64,000 nt of DNA from Sorghum bicolor. Lineage: Eukaryota > Streptophyta > Magnoliopsida > Poales > Poaceae. Below are positions 57,022-64,000 of the stretch, piece by piece. How positions within the stretch are numbered: position 1 is the first letter of the stretch; each line of letters opens with the position of its first letter. The notes beneath the pieces are model-generated. The model made no database searches, was not told the origin of the DNA, and worked only from the letters and a program-made list of their open reading frames with translations. The translations under genes were made by a program, and so were the position numbers. The DNA lies in NCBI RefSeq assembly GCF_000003195.3, contig NC_012871.2:55047802-55111801 (forward strand), read 5' to 3'.

Positions 57022-58683
57022 TGTTGGATATTCTTAACATCATTACCAAAAGTAGACTAAGTTCTCTAAATCTAGTAACGGTGCCAAAAATGCCAAACCT
57101 ATCCCTCACACCACTTAAGCCAAGTTGTCATCCCCAGCATGACATGAGAGACACAGTATTGAAATATGCAATTGCTCTTCTAAATAAATAATGAATGGGA
57201 TCTGCAAGCGCACAGATTAATACCGATGCAGCATTTTAACCGGGAAGTATTCCAGGTATCGTTATTTATATTTTTACCACTGGGAAGGGATTAGCAATCA
57301 TCAGCATTGATTACAGAATAGAATATGAGATTGAGCATCTATCATTGCATATGTAATTGAGAACATTTATCTAACTCTTTCATATAGGGATAAGTGTCAC
57401 ATAAAAGATATATGAAATAATGAATAGTGACAAAGATAATTAATCTGATCATAATTTAGCCACATAATAAATATGATAAGCACCTCAATTAGATACTCTA
57501 GAAAGTCATTAGCATGGTATTAGAACGAACTACAAGAATATTCCCTAAGTTATTCTCAACTATATAGTCTAGCATTATCATAGTTAGTGCAAGCATACTT
57601 AGCAATCATTGTGAGACAAGACTACGCTCATGCATAGTGATATTAGCAAGGTAAATGAGAAACATAGCAAACACTCCCCTGTAATAATGTTGCTCTGCCA
57701 GCCCAATACACGAGAGGGGGACTATATAAGAATCAATGAAGCTGTCACTATCACGAACTACCCCACGATTTGGCATATTGGGTACAATCGCAGATAAATA
57801 CGGTATAAGCACCACGCCTACACAATATCTATCATTTACCCATGGATCTGATGGATAAACGCTATACGATCCTAAGCATGTATATAGATCCAATCTAACT
57901 AAGCCAAGTACATAACTATGATAAACTAAGAACAATATAATCTTGAATATAAACAAGTAGAGCAAAGTCATAAGCAATATATTGAAGTAGAACAAAGTCA
58001 TATTCATAATATTGAAGAACAAAGATAATTAGAAGAACAATTAGAAGCACAATTAGAGAATTACCAAGAATCCTCTTGACAGATCCGGAAACCAATCGAA
58101 GATTGACTCCTTCTAGTTCTAATCCTATGTAGCTATGCTAATCTAGATGTCTAATTGATGTGGTGGCTCTAATCTTGATCAGAGGCTTCTTCTCCCTTGA
58201 AGAATAATGAATTAGGGTTGAGAGGCTCTCTCCTCCAGGGGCCAGGGGGTCTGGTTTTATAGTCCCTTCAAGTGAATATGGGCCGTTGGATCAAACCGAC
58301 ATAGATTGTATGGTTTAGATTCATCCTTTAGGTTGGTGGAGATCTCCCACGAAGCAGAGTCCTGATTGGACTTAGGGAGGGGGCGGGCGCCCAGGGGAAC
58401 AGGGCGGGCGCCCTGCCTCTGGCCCCGTTTCGTCTCCGCTTCGGTCTCATGGCTTCTGGAGTCTTCTAGATGTAAGATAATTGCGCGGCACGTTAATATC
58501 TCTATGTAATCCCGACGTGTGGGCCTTTCTTCCGTATTTCCTGATAACCCCCTGCAGAAATAGACAAACACCAAAAATCGTGGAATTCTGTCAGATAAAA
58601 CCCTAAGTCTAGATGTTGATTTCATTTGGATCCTTTTCTTTGTTTATTTGATAATTAAATTTGATACTTAAGGACCGTCAACA
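57022..58683 (-). repeat. Element C 3' LTR, 1662 bp
   Basis: Starts TGTTGGATATTC and ends CCGTCAACA. The minus strand has TATAAAAC at 58254-58261. A GC-rich pair GGGCGGGCGCCC near 58381-58412 is palindromic. No frame resembling a family lies inside. Confidence 0.8.
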
Positions 58684-60810
58684 AACTCCCCCAAGCTTAC
58701 CTCTTGCTCGTCCCTGAGCAAGGATAGACTCAGCTATGGATCATAAGTTGTTGCAATATCTTTAAAAATTTGACGGTACACATGCTTTTAAATAAGAACT
58801 CATCTCTGAGTTAGAGTAAACTGTCAAGACTTAAAACTTACTTACTTTACCTTTCACCATGGGACTTGTAACCGTCACTTCTGTCTTGAGTAGTTAAAAG
58901 ATAGAACAGTCTAGTCAAGTGCCATGTCTCTTATTCTTGATCAGCTATAGCTCTGAAGTTTTTGCAGATTTTCAAATAAAACTCAGAGATTCCTTGTATG
59001 ATTCTCTCATATCTCTCTTTTGTGGTATTTCTGGATCCTTACCAAGGCAGTGATGGTATATGCCTTCTCTCAAGATATGTAGTATTTGTGGTATAAAGCA
59101 TAGTGACATTGTCTTCTCTCCCATCCTACTCTAATAAGGCTTTAATATCTGGAGCTCATAGGTGGGAGATAAAGTATACATACTTACAAGACATTTATTG
59201 TATAGTCAAACCATGGATCCAAAGAAACAAGTCAATAAGTTTAATCAAGATGTGCATGTGTGGCGAATGAATGGTGTATGGTGATGATGGTGATAACAAT
59301 GGTGAAAGTCTAATTCTACTTTTTCTCTTTGAGGGGATACATACCTTCCTTGCTTTTTGAAACTTTGTGAGGAGAATGAGATGCTCTTCTTTTTCTTTTC
59401 TCTCAGGTGGGTATCTTGTACCCCTAATTCTAATGTCGGACACTTGTCCATTTTTACCTCTCGTCTCACTTTTTCTTTTCTTTCGAGGTTCCGGGCACTT
59501 GCCCCTTTTTATTTCCTCGTATCTTTTTTCTTTTTTTTAGAGCACTCATCTCTTGAGATAATACAGCAAGTGGTAGTAACAAGATAACTTGAGCATTTAT
59601 TTCACAAGAGAAAAACAGAAATATTTTTGGTTATTCTCTCCCGGATTAGGAGTAGAATATTTTTGGGTAGTTCTGGAGATGAAAATGGATGGATATATGT
59701 GGATGGTACTTCTGGAGTAGAAGTAGCATATATGAATGAACGTGCAAGTGAATCTTGATTTAACCACATGACAAGCTCCTAGGGGTCTACACAGCTTGAC
59801 CACACTCAATGCTCATAAGCAGTAAATAATAAATGTGTGGCTCAAAGTCTAGCAAGCATGTATATATGGCTGTGGTAGGAATTTAAACTCTTATCATACA
59901 GGAACTCATCATGCAACATTTTAAAGATTTTTAAAGATAAAATTCTTCAGAATTCTAGCATCTCTAGGAACATATAAACAGCAGCTCAACCTTCCCATAT
60001 CATATCCGTTAACAACTTAGACTTCAGATCAAGTTTTCATCCCACAAGTTTAGGTCTAGAGCAAGCTTTAAATTATAACAGTTATGTCTAAACTTGAGAG
60101 AGAACTTAAAATTTGCAAATTAGGCAGAGCAACTATTCATCATATCCATGCTAGAGTTTTATTTAGATACAGATTAGCGTAGCCACTTTATTTATTTATT
60201 AAACACACTAAGCAAAAGATATATATATAAGCACAAAGTCTTTATTTGGTTTTCCATAGTTATGTATATCTATATATTATAATATAAGTATAAAGATAGA
60301 TAGATAGAAATACTTATCGGGATAAATGTGGGTGCTCTCCCCCAAGCTGAATTTTGACGTAATTTCTCTTGATGTAGCTAGCAGGTGGCAGAGGTGTATT
60401 TGAAAGTCAGCAGCATTCTGACAGCGATTAGAATGTCCTCTGTCTGCTAGTCTTCTTGATTCTTAAATTCTATGGAGCTCAAATAGACAACAAAGCTTGT
60501 GGAACTTTATCATGTTGAGTCTCCTTAATAAATGTTACTCCCTATTTTTATATTTTCGTTTTATAAAGTAGGAAAGAAATATTTATTTTATTTTTATGCC
60601 ACCACAGTGAATGTACTTATGGGTTTCATGCCACTCGTATACTCACATGGGGCTTACTGTTTTTCACATTTTTATTTTCTTTTTGAGATAGTATGAATAT
60701 AACTAAGTAAACTATTTGAAATAATTAAAAGGGAAAGGATAACTACCAAGTTTACCTCTTGGCAAGGCGTTCGGTGTTTTTAAGTCCTCCGAACGGGACT
60801 CTCCGTTTTC
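58684..60810. other. Element C non-coding region between ORF and 3' LTR
   Basis: About 2.1 kb, AT-rich, with no domain on either strand. CTCCCCCAAGCT occurs at 58686-58697 next to the LTR (complement of the purine tract AGCTTGGGGGAG) and again at 60336-60347. No antisense gene comparable to A, B or E was found. Confidence 0.65.
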
Positions 60811-62874
60811 TTAATTGTCCTGGAATTCGTTGGGTGGCGTAGTCGGTACTTCTGGCGGCGCCTCCTCTTCGTGTATAGTTGTCTTCTCTTTCCATATCTG
60901 ACTCGGTGCTACGGTCTCCTCTGGATAAATCTGTTTAAACTCTACGTCTTCTGACCTTACAACTTCTCCTTCATAGTCTGCCCATCCATCTTTGATGATT
61001 TGCCTCCTCTGGTTGCGGTTGCGTCGTTTCCTCACCTGCTTAGATTCTTCAACGATATAATTAGGGTCAGTAAAATAACGGCGTACCCTTTCTGAGGGGA
61101 AGTGTATATGGACTTCTCCAGTTCCAATGTAGATAATTGCTTTAACGGTGCTGAGGAACAGTCTTCCAAGGATGATGGGTGGATCGTATTCATCTTCTCC
61201 CATGTCAATAACTTGAAAGTCTGTGTAGACAAAATGATCGTCTATTTTCACTGGGACATCAATTACTGTTCCTTTAACTTCTCGAAACGTCTGATCTGCC
61301 ATCTGGAGCTGAATGTATGTTGGTCTTAGGGGCATGGTTCCGAACAAGAGCCGATAGGTGACTGCGGCCATTATGTTGACGCCCGATCCGGTGTCGCAAA
61401 ACGTCTTGTAGAAGCTGTATCCATTTATGGAGCAGTAGATGCTCGGCATTCCTGGGTCATCCTTCTTGGTCAAAAACGGTGACTTAAGTTGGTGATCTTG
61501 GCCTCCATGAACTGCAGTGACCATCTTAGCTGACTCGGTCCACACTTGCTTGTTCCTGTTCCTCCTGTTGGTCCTCTTCCTTGATTCACGTCTGGATTGA
61601 TCTGAAATTTGTGTAGTCTTGTTCCTAAAGAAAAACGTCTCCTTCCTCCCTTTGATGTAGAAACTGATCTTGGCAGCACTGGCGTAGATGATAGCTCCCG
61701 TGGTGTTTAAGAATGGCCTCCCTAAGATGATGGGAGCTCTCTCATCATTTCCGGTCTCTATCACCACAAAGTCTGCTGGGGCATATAAGGTACCAACTCG
61801 GACACAAAGGTTCTTCAATATTCCCTTTGGAAAAGTTATCGTCTGATCTGCAAACTGCAAACACATGGTTGTTTCTAATAAAGGATATGTAAAGAATTTT
61901 TCATAGAGTACCCTGGGTATAATGTTGACACTAGAGCCAAAGTCACAGAGTGCTTCTGGGACGTCCACCATGCCGATGGAGATCGGGATGACGGGGCGTC
62001 CTGGATCACCTCTCTTGACCGGCAGAAGGTCAGTATTGAATTCAGTGACGGGGTTACTCCAATTATTACCTGCATCAAACATGTCTACAAGATTTGCAGA
62101 TTCTAATCCTTCCGGTTGTGATGGTATACCGGGGTTAGTAGTAGGAACAGCAGCAGCTATTTGATTTAACTGAGATTCAATCATTTTATTAAAGCTAATT
62201 TGATTCTTGATGGCAGTAGAGAAATTATCCATTCTATTATTTATATTTTCTAGCATTTTATCATTAGATGCCAATTTCTTAGATAGGTTATCCATTAGCT
62301 TTCCTTGATTAGACACTAACTCTCTCAATGGTGGAAAATTATTATTATTGTTGTAAGAATTGTTACCTTGATAATTACTTGAGTAGTTAGGCCTCTGTTG
62401 ATTCCAACCTTGATTTTGTTGAGGACGGTTGTAGTAGTTGTTGTTGTTGTTGATGTAGTTCACATCCTCAAGCATCTCAGGGCAGTGATTGCCTGAGTGT
62501 CCAGTATCTCCACACTCCTCACAAGTCATGTGAGAGTCGTAGATGTGCATCACTTCCTTCTTATCTCCAGCTCTATCGTCGAGCTTCTTCATGAGCAGGT
62601 CTAGCTTTGCAGACAGCATGTCTACCTCCTTCAGCTGATGCATACCTCCACCTCTCTTGCGTGTCTGGGTCCTCTCTTCATTCTAGCTTTGGTTGGACGC
62701 CATCTTCTCCACAAGAGCTGTTGCTTGTGATATAGTAAGTGATAAGAATGCTCCTCCAGCTGCAGCATCCATGGTTTCTCGGGCATTGTTGCCGAGCCCA
62801 TGATAAAACGTCTGCATCAATAGCCAACTCTCCATTCCATGATGGGGACATTCTAGGATGTAGTTGTTGGGTAT
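60811..62874 (-). pseudogene. Element C Gag with two aspartic-protease-like domains, 5' end cut off
   Basis: The surviving frame runs from the D insertion (62874) to the stop at 60811. It begins in gag (NARETMDAAAGGAF), has a TAG at about 62683 where the frame otherwise continues, then M at 62643 starts 610 open codons. In these: zinc knuckle CEECGDTGHSGNHC (residues 41-54), an Asn-rich stretch (about 62-105), a helical region, protease-like domain 1 (CDFGSS at residue 233; IILGRPFL), protease-like domain 2 (CDTGSG at residue 416; IILGRLFL) and an acidic tail ending NEFQDN. Each half has both the D-x-G and the ILGR signatures. An RT should follow in a normal gypsy polyprotein but does not. 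Confidence 0.8.
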
Positions 62875-64000
62875 CATAATAAGGGGTACCCAAATCTGAG
62901 CAACAAAAAACGCGAAGAAACATACTAATTACAATCATCAGGGCCTCGGACGCAAGTTCCGACTCGCCCGACCTCTCAGGGCCTCGGACGCAAGTTTCGA
63001 CTCGCCCGACCCCTCAGGGCCTCGGACGCAAGTTCCGACTCGCCCGACCCCTCAGGGCCTCGGACGCAAGTTTCGACTCGCCCGACCCCTCAGGGCCTCG
63101 GACGCCAGTTCCGACTCGCCCGACCTCTCAGGGCCTCGGACGCCAGTTCCGACTCGCCCGACCTCTCAGTGTCTCGGACGCCAGTTCCGACTCGCCCGAC
63201 CTCTCAGGGTCTCGGACGCAAGCTCTGTTTCGCCCAATCCCGTCCAAGGCTCAGGCGCCGGACCCCACTCCACCTGGGCAACAAGACTTCCCCCGACATG
63301 ACGGACGCGACGGCCCCCATAACGCGGCAGGGCAAGGCGATGACTGTTTCAACCACCCCAGTCACTGTGGCCTTACCTCTGTCACTATACACCCTTACCC
63401 CTGTTCACTGTAGCACACTACCGCACAGTAGAAAGGGAATGGGTGAGGTAAATCAGCACCACTGTTTGTGGTCATTTCCCACTGTTGACAGGATATGCAG
63501 CAGTACCGGCGATCCGACCACCGCGACCCCTACAGGGTTCGGTAACCCTCTACAGGAGTAGCCATGCCGTCAACCATCCCACAAGGACGAGATGGACCAG
63601 CCTCAGCAGGGTCGGGACTGTGTTTTCACCATTCAACAGAAGAAATCTACTCTTGTAAAAACCTGTCTTCCCCTTAAGACTATAAAAGGGGAGCCAGGGT
63701 TCACAACTGGAAGGGACACAGGTCCAGAACACACGCACGTATACACTACCGTCACACTCTTCCAGAGCAGCTACCCGCACTCTTTCCACCACCAAGCCGA
63801 GACCTGGGACTTAGCCCTCTCTCGCAACTAGCTTGTACCCCCTACTACAAGCGCCTTTGGGTGCAAGGTTATACAGAATCTACAGCCACACTAGACGTAG
63901 GGCATTCTTGGCCCGAACCAGTATAAACTCTCTGTGTCCCACTTGCATCACCATCCGAATTTGGGTAGTCACGCAGACTTATACTCGTCAGTGCCTAGAT
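62875..64000 (+). repeat. Element D 5' LTR, truncated by the window edge
   Basis: TGTTGGGTATCATAATAAGGGG onward matches the A/B LTR family in plus orientation; the window ends a few bases before the expected GACGCCGACA. The left target duplicate would be GTAGT. A TATA box (GACTATAAAAGGGGAGCC) lies near 63680. It is more diverged from B's LTRs than those are from each other. Confidence 0.85.
62938..63240 (+). repeat. 38-bp tandem repeat in D LTR, nearly 8 copies
   Basis: Unit CAGGGCCTCGGACGCAAGTT plus 18 bases (CCGACTCGCCCGACCYCT). The first seven copies differ by one to three bases; the last is decayed. There is no spacer between units. Confidence 0.9.

Larger units (their letters stand above)
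57022..62874 (-). mobile_element. Gypsy element C (Athila-like gag), RT-less, partly in window
   Basis: Minus orientation. The 3' LTR (57022-58683) is at the left; the internal region has about 2.1 kb of non-coding DNA and one gag-protease frame. Element D cuts gag at 62874. Between the frame's end (60811) and the 3' LTR there is no RT, RNase H or integrase, so C looks non-autonomous. Its left target duplicate would be ACAGG (57017-57021); the other side is outside the window. Confidence 0.8.

Noticed and set aside
58684..60810. Possible antisense gene in C like those in A, B and E
   Set aside because: No long frame, no TATA plus ATG, and no splice-joined reading on the plus strand.
62938..63240. 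Regular 38-bp repeats as a CRISPR-like array
   Set aside because: Units are head to tail without spacers, inside a eukaryotic LTR.

Overview
The window is nuclear DNA of a grass, most likely a panicoid of the Sorghum/Saccharum type. The evidence is Tourist- and Stowaway-type MITEs (notably the GGCCTTGTTTAG...CTAAACAAGGCC family with TTA target duplications), a CACTA element, and Ty1/copia and Ty3/gypsy LTR retrotransposons nested in one another. I found no convincing host protein gene, rRNA, tRNA or CRISPR array. The species is inferred from repeat style only.

Layout. 1-5107 is intergenic DNA seeded with MITEs. 5108-10258 is a complete but decayed copia element with 5-bp target duplications TCGTC. 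10264-16188 is intergenic DNA with a candidate TTCGGTT-array transposon (about 10560-11365), two MITEs, a 1.09-kb non-autonomous CACTA element (13572-14661) and a half MITE cut at 16188. From 16189 to the window end lies a nest of five gypsy elements. Element A (minus strand, 16189-57021) is the oldest. Element B (plus, 16369-30147, same family as A) sits in A's left LTR. Element E (minus, 31879-44243, another family) sits in A's internal region. Element C (minus, 57022 onward) sits in A's right LTR. Element D (plus, 62875 onward, LTR family of A and B) sits inside C's gag. Hand-counted LTR divergence agrees with the nesting: A about 3.5 %, B about 1.6 %, E about 0.3 %.

How the genes work together. 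A, B and E have the Tat-lineage layout: gag, protease, reverse transcriptase, a first RNase H, a second (archaeal-type) RNase H, integrase, then a gene on the OPPOSITE strand between integrase and the 3' LTR. That antisense gene has its own TATA box and introns. In E it is a six-exon gene whose joined frame is open for about 933 codons, with a plant-mobile-domain-like N part and a coiled-coil C part. In A and B it is a five-exon gene with a PF04195-like ('putative gypsy type transposon') N part and a coiled-coil C part. In A one exon-plus-intron unit of 791 bp is tandemly triplicated. C has no reverse transcriptase or integrase; its ORF is gag followed by two aspartic-protease-like domains.

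The most unusual signals are: (i) the 6-mer TCGGCA/TGCCGA occurs about 60 times (hand count) along all of E, in LTRs, introns and genes on both strands, roughly ten times an equal-base expectation; (ii) the intact spliced antisense gene of E and its architectural counterpart in A/B; (iii) the 791-bp exon triplication; (iv) the double-protease, RT-less element C.
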